In this document: positions 33,456-41,872 of the stretch, piece after piece
Position numbering within the stretch: position 1 is the stretch's first letter
Layout of the letters: the number at the start of each line of letters is the position of its first letter
Source: CAZJRB01 sp964547995
GTDB lineage: Bacteria > Planctomycetota > Planctomycetia > Pirellulales > Thermoguttaceae
Length of the DNA: 48,373 nt
Assembly (NCBI GenBank): GCA_964547995.1
Contig: CAZJRB010000050.1
Span: 1 to 48,373, forward strand
Reading direction: 5' to 3'
Translations under genes and position numbers: made by a program
Notes under the pieces: generated by a model
Database searches by the model: none
What the model saw: only the letters and a program-made list of their open reading frames with translations
Told to the model about the DNA's origin: nothing

Positions 33456-35531
33456 TTAGTCACAGTTCCATGCCTTCACGCCGGTGACGTCGCCTATGAA
33501 TCCCACTCGGCCGGTGGCATCGCCGGGCAGACTGAAGCACTCGATCAGGATGTCGTCGAGGTAGAATTCCAGCAGCGAACCCTTTAGCAGGAGCCGAAAC
33601 GCGGCCGGTTTGCCGAAGGACATCTCGCGGTCGACCCGTTTTTCCGCCTTGAATCCCGTGCCGTCGACATTCACCGGGCCGAGTTCTACCGTGCCGTCGG
33701 ATGCGACGAGGATGGCCGAACCGCTGTCTTTGGCACACTCGACATACAGCCCGCTTCGCAGCGAACCCTCGGTCTTCGGCAGCGCCAACATGCCTTCGAG
33801 GATGACTCCCTTGTCCGTGTTCAGCGGGTCTTTTATCATCGCCATCGGCATATTTCCGGAGGGCGCGGCCGGCAACACTTTGACGTCGACGGCCTGCCCT
33901 TTCATCTTCTCGTTGCCCTTCCACCAGCCGAGCCGCAGCGTGCCTTCGTCGTCGAGGACCGTCGACTTGAGCGACCCGAAATGGACCGGGCCGCTTCGGG
34001 CAATCGCGTGGTGGTTGACCAGGACGCCGTCGGGGGCGGGAAAGAACCTGGAGAAATAGGTGTGACCGGATAAGAGGAGGCGGTTTTTCTTGGCCGGGTG
34101 GAAGGGGCCCTGCGGGCGGTCTGCGATGAGCGTTTCCATGATGGGGTGATGCCCGAACATCATGTAGTATTTTTCGCCGATTTTTTCGACCGCCCCGGCT
34201 TCTCCGCCGCCGACTCCGGGTGTCTCCGGTGGTTTCAACGCCTCCCACTTCACGCCGTCGAGAGTCCGGCCGAAGCCGAACCGCCCGCCCGTTTCCGGCT
34301 TTGGCGTGGCGGTCCAATAGCCGAAAAGACCGCCGCCGGGACGCGGGATCGTGTAGATGCAATCCCACCGGCCCTTCGGCTGGTACCAGCGGGTATCCTG
34401 TTGAAACTCGCACTCGTCGCCCAGCCGCCGCCAGTGGAGCAGGTCGGTCGATTCGGCGAAGAAGATGGTCTGCCGCGGGCCCCGCCATTCGGAGAAGTTC
34501 ATGAAGAACTTGCCGTCCTTGTCATAACGGGGCGATTTCCAGGTCGAGCCGGTGCCCATCCACGTCGTATCCTTGCGCTTCGACAAGACCCGCCCAAGCT
34601 CTTTCCAATGGACCCCGTCGGGCGAGGTCGCCATCGAGATGTTGTCCCAACGGCCTCCACTCTTGGCAAGGTAATAGAGATAGTAAATGCCCTCGTGCCA
34701 ATACAACCAGGTGTCCCACATCCGGCCGGTTTCTCTTGCACGCGGGCGGTAGAACATGCTCTGCACGACCACCGGGCGCGGCCGGCGGATCTCCACGTAG
34801 CTGTCCTTTCCGTCCAAGAGCAGCTTGCCGTCGGCAATCCGGGCGTTTCCGCGAAGCTCGCCCGGAGGAAACGTCTTCATGGAGTCCGACGCCGTGCCGT
34901 CCTCGAAGGTCCATTGGGCAATCGGCTTCGGATCGGACGGTTTGTTCGGCTTTAAGCGGGCAATCGTTTCGGCATCCAGGGCCACGTTATAGATGCGTGC
35001 TTCCTCGACGTCGCCCGCGAGAAAACCGACTTCACCCATGCCTCCTACGTAACGCAGACCCAGCAGCACGATAACGTCTTTGTCGAACGGTTGCGGCCGG
35101 TCGAACTGATAGCCGTCATACTGTTTGCCGTTGCGGTAGATCGTGATCGTATTCCCGTCGTAGACAATAGCCATCTGCACGGGCGTTTTGGAATCGGCCG
35201 TTTCGACCGGACAGGCGGTCTGGTCGCGGGAAGTGCGCCGGAAGAAATCGCTGCCGGCCATCCATTTTCCCGGTTCCTTTTCCGCGAAAACGACGGCGTC
35301 AAACCGCTCCCGGTCGTCGATCAACGTCAACGCGCTCCCGGCCCGCTGCGTGGTGTTGGCCAGCCGGACCCAGACGACCAGGGTCTTGTCGGTAATGGTC
35401 GGCAGTTTCGACAGTTTTGGCGGTTTTGCCGCTTCACCGTTGGGTTCGGCGGCAAAACTCCCCCACGTCATCAGGCCCGCCAAGGCCACCGCCGCGACCG
35501 TTTTGGCCGAACGTTTCTTTGCTGTGTTCAT
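33456..35531 (-). CDS. Secreted LamG plus GH32/GH43-like five-bladed-propeller protein
   Basis: Exported protein of 691 residues with a signal peptide ending GSFAAEP. A concanavalin-like LamG domain occupies about 45-205 (VQMAIVYDGNTITIYRNGKQ, DVEEARIYNVALDAETIARL). The central propeller resembles GH32/GH43 enzymes (WDTWLYWHEGIYYLYYLAKS, ISMATSPDGVHWKELG, STWKSPRYDKDGKFFMNFSE). A C-terminal beta-sandwich ends FYLDDILIECFSLPGDATG as in GH32 proteins. Catalytic acids are not certain, so it may be an enzyme or only sugar-binding. Planctomycetes encode many such secreted carbohydrate proteins. Confidence 0.83.
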   Translation of the reverse strand: MNTAKKRSAKTVAAVALAGLMTWGSFAAEPNGEAAKPPKLSKLPTITDKTLVVWVRLANTTQRAGSALTLIDDRERFDAVVFAEKEPGKWMAGSDFFRRTSRDQTACPVETADSKTPVQMAIVYDGNTITIYRNGKQYDGYQFDRPQPFDKDVIVLLGLRYVGGMGEVGFLAGDVEEARIYNVALDAETIARLKPNKPSDPKPIAQWTFEDGTASDSMKTFPPGELRGNARIADGKLLLDGKDSYVEIRRPRPVVVQSMFYRPRARETGRMWDTWLYWHEGIYYLYYLAKSGGRWDNISMATSPDGVHWKELGRVLSKRKDTTWMGTGSTWKSPRYDKDGKFFMNFSEWRGPRQTIFFAESTDLLHWRRLGDECEFQQDTRWYQPKGRWDCIYTIPRPGGGLFGYWTATPKPETGGRFGFGRTLDGVKWEALKPPETPGVGGGEAGAVEKIGEKYYMMFGHHPIMETLIADRPQGPFHPAKKNRLLLSGHTYFSRFFPAPDGVLVNHHAIARSGPVHFGSLKSTVLDDEGTLRLGWWKGNEKMKGQAVDVKVLPAAPSGNMPMAMIKDPLNTDKGVILEGMLALPKTEGSLRSGLYVECAKDSGSAILVASDGTVELGPVNVDGTGFKAEKRVDREMSFGKPAAFRLLLKGSLLEFYLDDILIECFSLPGDATGRVGFIGDVTGVKAWNCD

Positions 35532-35653
35532 GGATCTGCCGGATCGTGGAAGGAGGGGGTCAGGTCCAAGTTTTCGGCCAGCGATTCACGTGACAAATAC
35601 GCTGCCTCGCCGAAAATTGGACCAGACCCCGACTTTTTCAACGGGCTGCTAAG

Positions 35654-37000
35654 CTAAGCCTTGATGGTGTACGGCTCGCGCTGCTTGCGGCTCCGCAATG
35701 CGCTGGCGACCTCGTCGCCGATGAAATCCTCTTTGTCCGGATCCCAGCGGAGCTTCCGCTTCAACAGGATCGCAAGGTTGCAGAGGTGGCAGGAGGTCAT
35801 CGTGCGGTGGTGCGTAAAGGGATCGGAAACGGTAAAGGATCGTTCCTTGAGGCATTCGAAGAAGTGCTGCATGTGGTTACCCGGCTGCTTGCCCTTATAG
35901 AGCTTGACGACCTCCTCGTCGAGCCACTTTTTGTCGGCGTCGGTGAGTTCCTCGACGGGTTTTCCGGTCAGGCGTCCGCGGTTGACGAAGATGCGGCCGT
36001 TCTCGCCCTCGAACCAGATGCCGTTGTCAGGCCCGTCCTGGACGATCATCCGGTTGCCGTTCTTGTAGGTCAGCGTAATCTTGAACTTCGAGGCCGTGTT
36101 ATATCCGTTGGGGATCTTCTGCTCGCCGTTGAGGAACTTCAGCGGGTCGAAGTCGTCAGGGTGGTTGGGAAATTCGCCGGTCCCTTCGGCTTCAACCGGG
36201 CCCGAGTCCGTGAAACCCAGCCCCCATTGGGCGATGTCGATGTGATGGGCGCCCCAATCGGTCATCTTGCCGCCGGAGTATTCCAGCCACCAGCGGAAGT
36301 TGCCGTGGCATCGCTGTGGCGTATAGGGAACCTTCGGGGCTTGGCCGAGCCAGTAATCCCAGTTGAGGTGCGCCGGGGGCTCGGCGGTCGGAAACGGTTT
36401 GCTCCCGGGCCCGCCGCCGATCGAACAGGTGGCCGTCAGTTTCTTCCCGAGCCGTCCGCTCTGGGCCAGCGCCACCGCTTTGAGAAACATGCTGCGGTTT
36501 TCGCTCCGCTGTTGCGTGCCGATGTGCAGAATCTTGCCGCTCTGCTTGACGACTTTGCAGATCAGCTTGCCCTCGTCGATCGTCAGCGTCATCGGCTTCT
36601 GGCACTGGACGTCCCTGCCCGACTTCAACGCGTCGATGATAATTCTCGAGTGCCAGTGGTCGGGCGTGCCGATGGTGACCACGTCGATGTCCTTGCGTTC
36701 GAGCAGCTTGCGATAGTCCTCGTAGATTTCCGGCTTCTTGTCCTTGAAGTGGTTGGCAAAGCCCTCGGCGCGTTTGCGGTCGACGTCGCAGCAGGCGACC
36801 ATGTTGGCGTACCGCGAGGCGCTGCGGCCGTCGTGGCCGCCCATGCCGCCGACGCCGATCGAGGCCATGTTGGGGCGGTCGTTCTTGTCTGCGGCCCTGG
36901 CGTACGAACTGGTCCAGACATAGGGCGCCGTCGACGCAGCGGCGGCAATACCGGTCGAGGTCTTCAGAAAATCGCGGCGGTTCGGTTCGGGATGACTCAT
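35654..37000 (-). CDS. Tat-exported Gfo/Idh/MocA-family oxidoreductase
   Basis: NAD(P)-dependent sugar oxidoreductase-like protein, 448 residues. The twin-arginine signal NRRDFLKTSTGIAAAAS (Arg8-Arg9) directs folded export. The Rossmann motif SIGVGGMGGHDG (about 48-58) follows, then VVTIGTPDHWHSRIIIDALK, CQKPMTLTIDEGKLI (the usual EKP motif, here QKP) and the C-terminal domain starting near GGPGSKPFPTAEPP. AAAAGGAGCCGACCC precedes ATG 37000. The family is greatly expanded in planctomycetes; substrates are unknown. Confidence 0.92.
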   Translation of the reverse strand: MSHPEPNRRDFLKTSTGIAAAASTAPYVWTSSYARAADKNDRPNMASIGVGGMGGHDGRSASRYANMVACCDVDRKRAEGFANHFKDKKPEIYEDYRKLLERKDIDVVTIGTPDHWHSRIIIDALKSGRDVQCQKPMTLTIDEGKLICKVVKQSGKILHIGTQQRSENRSMFLKAVALAQSGRLGKKLTATCSIGGGPGSKPFPTAEPPAHLNWDYWLGQAPKVPYTPQRCHGNFRWWLEYSGGKMTDWGAHHIDIAQWGLGFTDSGPVEAEGTGEFPNHPDDFDPLKFLNGEQKIPNGYNTASKFKITLTYKNGNRMIVQDGPDNGIWFEGENGRIFVNRGRLTGKPVEELTDADKKWLDEEVVKLYKGKQPGNHMQHFFECLKERSFTVSDPFTHHRTMTSCHLCNLAILLKRKLRWDPDKEDFIGDEVASALRSRKQREPYTIKA

Positions 37001-37115
37001 GGGTCGGCTCCTTTTGGCGGGTATTTGGCGGAATGCGGCCGTTCGTTGCGGATCGGTCGATGGTCATTGTAACTTCCAAAGACCGGCAAGTGCAAGGGGG
37101 CCGCCCCTTAGAAAC

Positions 37116-37226
37116 GACTCACGAATAACTCCGGTGTTCGGCCGGTAGCTACGGTCGCCAGACCGTGGGCAACGCAGACGGCCACGGTCTGGCGACCGTA
37201 GCTACTACCGAAGTTATTTTTGAGTC
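37116..37226. repeat. Twin-hairpin element with conserved flanks (GTAGCTAC type)
   Basis: Outer arms GACTC...AATAACT and AGTTATT...GAGTC enclose inverted GTAGCTACGGTC arms. Each arm folds as ACGGTC/GACCGT: 37151-37166 with loop GCCA and 37184-37199 with loop TGGC. A fragment of the same left flank is fused to the 137-bp repeat near 12382-12410. Nothing else is supported in 37001-37448. Confidence 0.85.
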
Positions 37227-37448
37227 ATCCCGTAGAGTCTATTGTCGCCGCACCCACAATGGCAAGTCGATACGATTGGGAAACTTTGCCGGTATCCGGT
37301 GACTTTATTGATTATACGGGCATCGACTCGCTTCCTTTCATACATTCCCGTTCACCTGCGCAAATCGGTATACCCGTACCTCTTCTCCTACCGATGCCAT
37401 TGGTGGTTTCAGACGCAAACAGGGCCCTTTTTCAGGGGGGGACACGGA

Positions 37449-38498
37449 ATGGTCCGCAGACCCACATGGGCGTGGATTGCCCTCACGCACGGTATTCTCG
37501 GCATTTTTGGGATATCTGTCCCCGGCGCCGCCGGTTTAGATCATGCGTCGTATTACGAATTAGATGATGCGCCGCACTCCGAAACGGATGGCTCTTGCTG
37601 CGAGTCGGATTGCTGTTGTTGCGTATCGGATTGCTGCTGCTGCCCTCTATGGACGGTAACCGCCGACGCCCTGATACTCGATCGTTCCAGGGCGGCTCCG
37701 CGCGTGCTCTATCTGGACCAATTTGCCCAAGATGCGCCGGCTATCAACGTGGACAATCTCGACCCTTCCACGGCCGCCGGTCCGAGGATCAGCGTAATTC
37801 GACACCGGCCCGACCGGTCCGACTTGGAGTTCACTTACTTTGGCATCGACGGGTGGAACTCGCAGGCCGGGCTGAGCGGGGCCTCTTTTCAGTACGCCAT
37901 GAACAACCTCTACGGTGTATCCTACGATGACATCCGGGAAATCCGCCTCGGCTACGGGTCCGAATTATCCAGCTTCGAGTTGAACCTGCGGCGGCAGCGA
38001 AACGGGTGGCTGACGCTGCTGGCCGGCTTCCGATATCTCCAACTGAACGAGACGTTTCAAATCACGGACTGGTACAACGGCCCCGCCAGCAGGGAAACCT
38101 TTCTGACGGACACTCAAAACCGGCTCTGCGGCGTTCAAATCGGCGCCGACGCCCTCCTGCTGCAACGCGGCCGTCTCGGCGTGAACGCCCTGGGAAAAGC
38201 GGGAATCTACGACAACAGATCGCGAGAGGCATCAAGCTATACATACGACCGCACCGCCGTGACCGCCAAGAATAATCACGCAGCCTTCGTTGGGGAATTG
38301 GCGTTTACCGCCGACTATCAACTGACTCCATCTCTTGCGCTGCGAGGGGGATATCAGATGATGTGGATCGCCGGGGTCGCACTGGCCGCGGAACAAATCG
38401 ACTCCACATATCTCGGAGTTCCACCGGGGGCCCTGGTAAACAGCAGCAGCGACGCCTTCTACCACGGGGCCATCGTCGGCCTGGAATACGTCCGTTGA
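37449..38498 (+). CDS. BBP7-like outer-membrane beta-barrel protein with cysteine cluster
   Basis: Exported protein of 349 residues, probably an outer-membrane barrel. A signal peptide (about 1-28, GISVPGAAG) is followed by a remarkable cluster with ten cysteines at residues 50-65 (SCCESDCCCCVSDCCCCP), encoded by a tandem repeat of about 21 bases. The rest is amphipathic beta strands (SDLEFTYFGIDGWNS, EIRLGYGSELSSFELNL, WLTLLAGFRYLQLNETFQIT) ending in YHGAIVGLEYVR, typical of planctomycete barrel proteins. ATG 37449 follows a G-run ribosome-binding site; 69 upstream in-frame residues are rejected as unlikely. Confidence 0.82.
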   Translation: MVRRPTWAWIALTHGILGIFGISVPGAAGLDHASYYELDDAPHSETDGSCCESDCCCCVSDCCCCPLWTVTADALILDRSRAAPRVLYLDQFAQDAPAINVDNLDPSTAAGPRISVIRHRPDRSDLEFTYFGIDGWNSQAGLSGASFQYAMNNLYGVSYDDIREIRLGYGSELSSFELNLRRQRNGWLTLLAGFRYLQLNETFQITDWYNGPASRETFLTDTQNRLCGVQIGADALLLQRGRLGVNALGKAGIYDNRSREASSYTYDRTAVTAKNNHAAFVGELAFTADYQLTPSLALRGGYQMMWIAGVALAAEQIDSTYLGVPPGALVNSSSDAFYHGAIVGLEYVR

Positions 38499-38527
38499 AT
38501 CCGGCCGGCCTTATTGCCGGCAGGCTG

Positions 38528-39586
38528 CTACCGCATCTGTTGCTGCAACAACGGTTCCGGCTGTCCTCGACGCCGCGGCACGGGTTTCGGCATCGGGACG
38601 ATCCGGTCCTGGATCTGGACGCCGTAGTGGACCAGCGTGCCGCCGAGGCTCACCCCGTCGCCCAAGAGCCCGCCGCTGCGTGTGCGGATGCCTGCGCCGG
38701 AGCCGGGCGTATCGACCCGCCGGCTCCCCGCCCGACGTATCCGCTCGAAGAAGTCGATGGCCACGCGGTCGGCCCGGCCTCCCCCGCCTCCCTTGCGCTG
38801 GAGGATCAGATCGACGGCATAGGAGTCGAGCAGCTTCGGCAGCAGCTCTCGCGCCAAGTCCTCACTTCCAAAGAAGTCCGCGCCGACCGCCCGACGGCCG
38901 TCGACGAAAATGAACCCCATCGTGCCCTGCGGAACCTTGGGCATGATGCTCTTGCGGACCTTCGCGAGTTTCTCCCTGACCGGCCCGGCTTTCAGTGCCA
39001 ATTCAAGGCTTCCGGTCGCGTTTTCGGCCGACAGCGCCGCGTTGTTTCGGGCGACTTCCGACCAGACGCCCCGCTGATCCGTACCCTTGCGAAGCTCTTT
39101 CTGGATCGACTGGGGCACCAGCGCCTTGCCGGCCGAGAATTGCTTGCCGCCTTCCCAGCGATGGGCCTCGACGCAGAATACCTCCAGCTCAATCTGCTCG
39201 CCGGGCGAGAGGACCACGTCTTTGCGTACGGTCCGGGTCTGTTTGCCGCCGGTGACGACCTCCCCGGACATGATGAAGATGTGATCCCGCCGGCTCGTGT
39301 TGCGGACAATGACCCTGGGCACGCTTCCGCCGCCGCCCTTCTCGGTGACATCCAGCACGCCCCGCTCGACGGCCTCGTCAAGGCTCAGCCAGCGGCCGCG
39401 AAGCCCGTCGTAGTCCTTCGGCACGATCGGATAGACCGCCAACTGGCGGTAGACCACCGGCTCGGCGATCTGGACGTGATCGAAATACGTCTCCAGCTCG
39501 GCCACGTGGTTCTGCGCGACGGCAGTTCCGCCGAACAGTCCCGCACAGACCACAACCGCCCAAATTCTCCAAAATCGCGAGTTCAT
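38528..39586 (-). CDS. Secreted ARPP-1-like (DUF6569-type) domain protein
   Basis: Exported protein of 352 residues with a signal peptide ending GTAVAQ. The body (DHVQIAEPVVYRQLAVYPIV, RVIVRNTSRRDHIFIMSGEV, VTGGKQTRTVRKDVVLSPGE) matches what I know of the ARPP-1 fold, described computationally from genes associated with stress and conflict systems. A basic Gly/Arg-rich C-terminal tail of about 70 residues is probably disordered. ATG 39586 is chosen because CGGAGGCAGAAACG precedes it; ATG 39607 is an alternative. Biochemical function is unknown. Confidence 0.78.
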   Translation of the reverse strand: MNSRFWRIWAVVVCAGLFGGTAVAQNHVAELETYFDHVQIAEPVVYRQLAVYPIVPKDYDGLRGRWLSLDEAVERGVLDVTEKGGGGSVPRVIVRNTSRRDHIFIMSGEVVTGGKQTRTVRKDVVLSPGEQIELEVFCVEAHRWEGGKQFSAGKALVPQSIQKELRKGTDQRGVWSEVARNNAALSAENATGSLELALKAGPVREKLAKVRKSIMPKVPQGTMGFIFVDGRRAVGADFFGSEDLARELLPKLLDSYAVDLILQRKGGGGGRADRVAIDFFERIRRAGSRRVDTPGSGAGIRTRSGGLLGDGVSLGGTLVHYGVQIQDRIVPMPKPVPRRRGQPEPLLQQQMR

Positions 39587-39787
39587 CGTTTCTGCCTCCG
39601 TTTTCATTGAAAGTCAAGGGATCCCCACTGGATTAGTCGCTTCAAGATGGCAGAAAGTTCCCGGCGGTCAAGACAACCCTTTTTAGTGGGGGGTAGCACA
39701 TTATATGGTGCGGTATACGGCCCCGATTCCTTGTTCGTTTGTGACCGGCGAGATATGCTGGCATCTTGGAGGCCAACGACCAGCATC

Positions 39788-40540
39788 ATGAACATCGACC
39801 GAGTGAAAAACGCCAACGTCCTGGTCACCGGCGGTTCGAGCGAAACCGGGCCGTTCATCTGCCGGGCGTTCGCCGACGCCGGGGCGAATGTGGCCACTAC
39901 CTGGTTCTCGAATGAAAGCGGGGCCGAGCAATCCGCCGCTTACGTCCGCAACCGGGGGGGGCAAGCCCACCTCTTCCACCTCGACTTGCTTGCCCAGGAA
40001 AGCATCGATCGGCTGATCGAGAGCGTCAAAGCGACGTGGGAACGTCTCGACGTGCTCGTGCTCTGTTGCGGCTCCAAGGGGCTGCGGCCCTTTCGCGAAC
40101 TCTCCCGAGAGCAGCTCGACACGGCGATCGACGGCAACCTCAAGGGCAACTTCATGCTCGCCAAGGAACTCGGCTATTGGATGAAGGAGACCGGTGGGCT
40201 CGGGAAGATCATCCAACTTTCGGCCATGTCGGCCGAAAATCCTTCGCACTCGGCGTACGGCATCGGCAAGGCCGCGCAGAACGCGATGGCCGATTTCCTC
40301 GCGTACAAGCTCGCCCCGGAGGTGACCGTCAATACGATGGCCCCGATTACCATCGATCAGGACCCCGAACATGAATCCCCGCCGGCCGACGGCGCTCCGC
40401 TGGGCCGCCGGGTCCACGCCCGGGAATTGGGCCGGATGTGTGTTGTGTTGTGCGACCCGGCGTTCGACACCGTCACCGGCGAGATCATCCGTATGGACAG
40501 CGGCCGTCACGTCGTCAATCCGTTCCCCAAGGATCTTTAG
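39788..40540 (+). CDS. Short-chain dehydrogenase/reductase
   Basis: NAD(P)-dependent oxidoreductase of 250 residues, classical SDR size. The dinucleotide motif is VLVTGGSSETGP (about 11-22). Other elements are VLVLCCGSKGLRPF (NNAG-like position, altered), IIQLSAMSAENPSHSAYGIGK with the catalytic Ser, Tyr and Lys, and a C-terminal GEIIRMDSGRHV. ATG 39788 is preferred over an extended reading whose residues precede the Rossmann strand without homology. It is the first gene of a same-strand block with transketolase and RuBisCO-like protein and may act on the same sugar. Confidence 0.88.
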   Translation: MNIDRVKNANVLVTGGSSETGPFICRAFADAGANVATTWFSNESGAEQSAAYVRNRGGQAHLFHLDLLAQESIDRLIESVKATWERLDVLVLCCGSKGLRPFRELSREQLDTAIDGNLKGNFMLAKELGYWMKETGGLGKIIQLSAMSAENPSHSAYGIGKAAQNAMADFLAYKLAPEVTVNTMAPITIDQDPEHESPPADGAPLGRRVHARELGRMCVVLCDPAFDTVTGEIIRMDSGRHVVNPFPKDL

Positions 40541-40581
40541 TTTGGAATTGTCACGAAGCACTTTCCCGATGCCGTTTAGCC

Positions 40582-40615
40582 GCCGACGGTACGTCGGCGA
40601 AAACGGCGTGCCGTT
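40582..40615. repeat. Hairpin pair after the SDR gene
   Basis: GCCGACG/CGTCGGC with loop GTA (40582-40598), preceded by TTTAGC, is related to the element at 4698. A second short hairpin AACGGC/GCCGTT follows at 40602-40615. It may reduce read-through between the SDR and transketolase genes. There is no T-run. Confidence 0.65.
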
Positions 40616-40637
40616 GTAGAGAAAATGGGATTTCCCC

Positions 40638-41600
40638 ATGAGCAGCAACGCCGCCACAAACAAGCCACCGTCCTGGCAGCAGCAAGTCCGCCGCACAGCC
40701 AAAGCCGTCCGACGGCGCGTGTTGGCCCACACCCTTTACAACAACGGCGGGTACCTCTCTCAGGCCTGCTCGTCGGCCGAGACGCTGGCTACGCTCTATC
40801 TTCGCGTGATGAACCTCGCGCCGAGCGTGGCACCGATGACACCGCGGCCGTTCCCCGGCGTGCCGAGTGCGAACAACCCGGACAGCTTCACCGGGGCCGA
40901 CTACAACGGCCCGAAGGCCCCGAACTTGGACCGGTTTGTCTTCTCACCGGTCCATTATGCCTTGGTGCTCTATTCCGTGCTGATCGAAGTGGGGCGGCTG
41001 GCCCCGGACGCCCTGGATCAGTTCAACAAAGACGGCAGCACGGTCGAATTGATCGGTGCGGAGCACTCGCCGGGCCACGAAGTAACCGCCGGCTCGTTGG
41101 CCCAGGCGATCTCGCAGGCCGGCGGGATCGCCATGGCCCGGAAACTCCGCGGCGACACCGGCCGCGTCTGGGTCTACATGTCCGACGGCGAGTTCCAGGA
41201 GGGCCAGGTTTGGGAAGCCTTTGCCACGATGGCACACTACCGGATCGACAACATCGGCGTTTACGTCGACGCGAACGGGCAGCAGTGCGACGGGAAGATC
41301 GACGACGTGATGACGACCGAGCCGCTTGCCGCCCGGCTCGAGGCGTTCGGTGCGGCGGTCCACGAGGTCGACGGCCACGATCCCGATGCCCTGCTGGCGC
41401 CGGCCGAAACGCCCCGCGCCGGCAAGCCGCTGGTGGTCCTGGCCCAAACCGATCCGTGCCGCGACATGGGACTGCTGCGACAACGGGCCCCCAAGTTGCA
41501 CTACGTCCGTTTCAAGACCGAGGAAGAGCGGGCGGCTTACGAGCAAGTCCTGATTGAAATGAGCAGAGAGAGTCCGGAGTCCAGAGTGGATAGTGGATAG
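40638..41600 (+). CDS. Transketolase, N-terminal (thiamine diphosphate-binding) subunit
   Basis: First half of a split transketolase, 320 residues. It shows ACSSAETLATLYLRVM, VFSPVHYALVLYSVLIEVGR, the substrate-site segment GAEHSPGHEVTAGSLAQAIS, and the ThDP/Mg motif beginning GDTGRVWVYMSDGEFQEGQV and ending in a His-free loop near VYVDANGQQCDGKIDDVM. The last residues (SRESPESRVDSG) come from simple repeat DNA rather than conserved sequence. The second subunit is at 41873, unusually far (272 bases), with hairpin repeats between. Preferred substrate cannot be read directly. Confidence 0.92.
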   Translation: MSSNAATNKPPSWQQQVRRTAKAVRRRVLAHTLYNNGGYLSQACSSAETLATLYLRVMNLAPSVAPMTPRPFPGVPSANNPDSFTGADYNGPKAPNLDRFVFSPVHYALVLYSVLIEVGRLAPDALDQFNKDGSTVELIGAEHSPGHEVTAGSLAQAISQAGGIAMARKLRGDTGRVWVYMSDGEFQEGQVWEAFATMAHYRIDNIGVYVDANGQQCDGKIDDVMTTEPLAARLEAFGAAVHEVDGHDPDALLAPAETPRAGKPLVVLAQTDPCRDMGLLRQRAPKLHYVRFKTEEERAAYEQVLIEMSRESPESRVDSG

Positions 41601-41872
41601 TGGATAGCAAAAGCCCTGGCACTGCGTGCCAGGGTTCCGGTTGGAACCCCGTTCAAGTATCCAGACAGATATACAAAGCCGCGACCAGTGGTCGCGGAGC
41701 AGCAGGATCAACGCATCCCAGACATCAGAACCGCCAACGACCATCCCGCCCGCAAAACAGAACGAACGGCAAACGTTTATCCGGGGCTTCCGCGACCACT
41801 GGTCGCGACTTTGTATACGAAACGAACCACCAAATAACTGGCTTAGCGCTGTAGCACCCATTGAGAGAACCG
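41601..41872. repeat. Palindrome cluster between the two transketolase genes
   Basis: Near the stop codon GTGGATA is repeated three times in tandem. Then comes CCCTGGCAC/GTGCCAGGG with loop TGC (41614-41634), a covaried version of the CCCCGGCAC hairpins at 2427 and 2709. Next is the inverted twin CCGCGACCAGTGGTCGCGG (41679-41697) and CCGCGACCACTGGTCGCGA (41790-41808), with TACAAAG on the outer side of the first and CTTTGTA on the outer side of the second. No coding sequence is supported. Confidence 0.85.

Noticed and set aside
35786..37072. Plus-strand open frame of 428 codons opposite the Gfo/Idh/MocA gene
   Set aside because: Antisense shadow of a gene with Tat signal and Rossmann motif.
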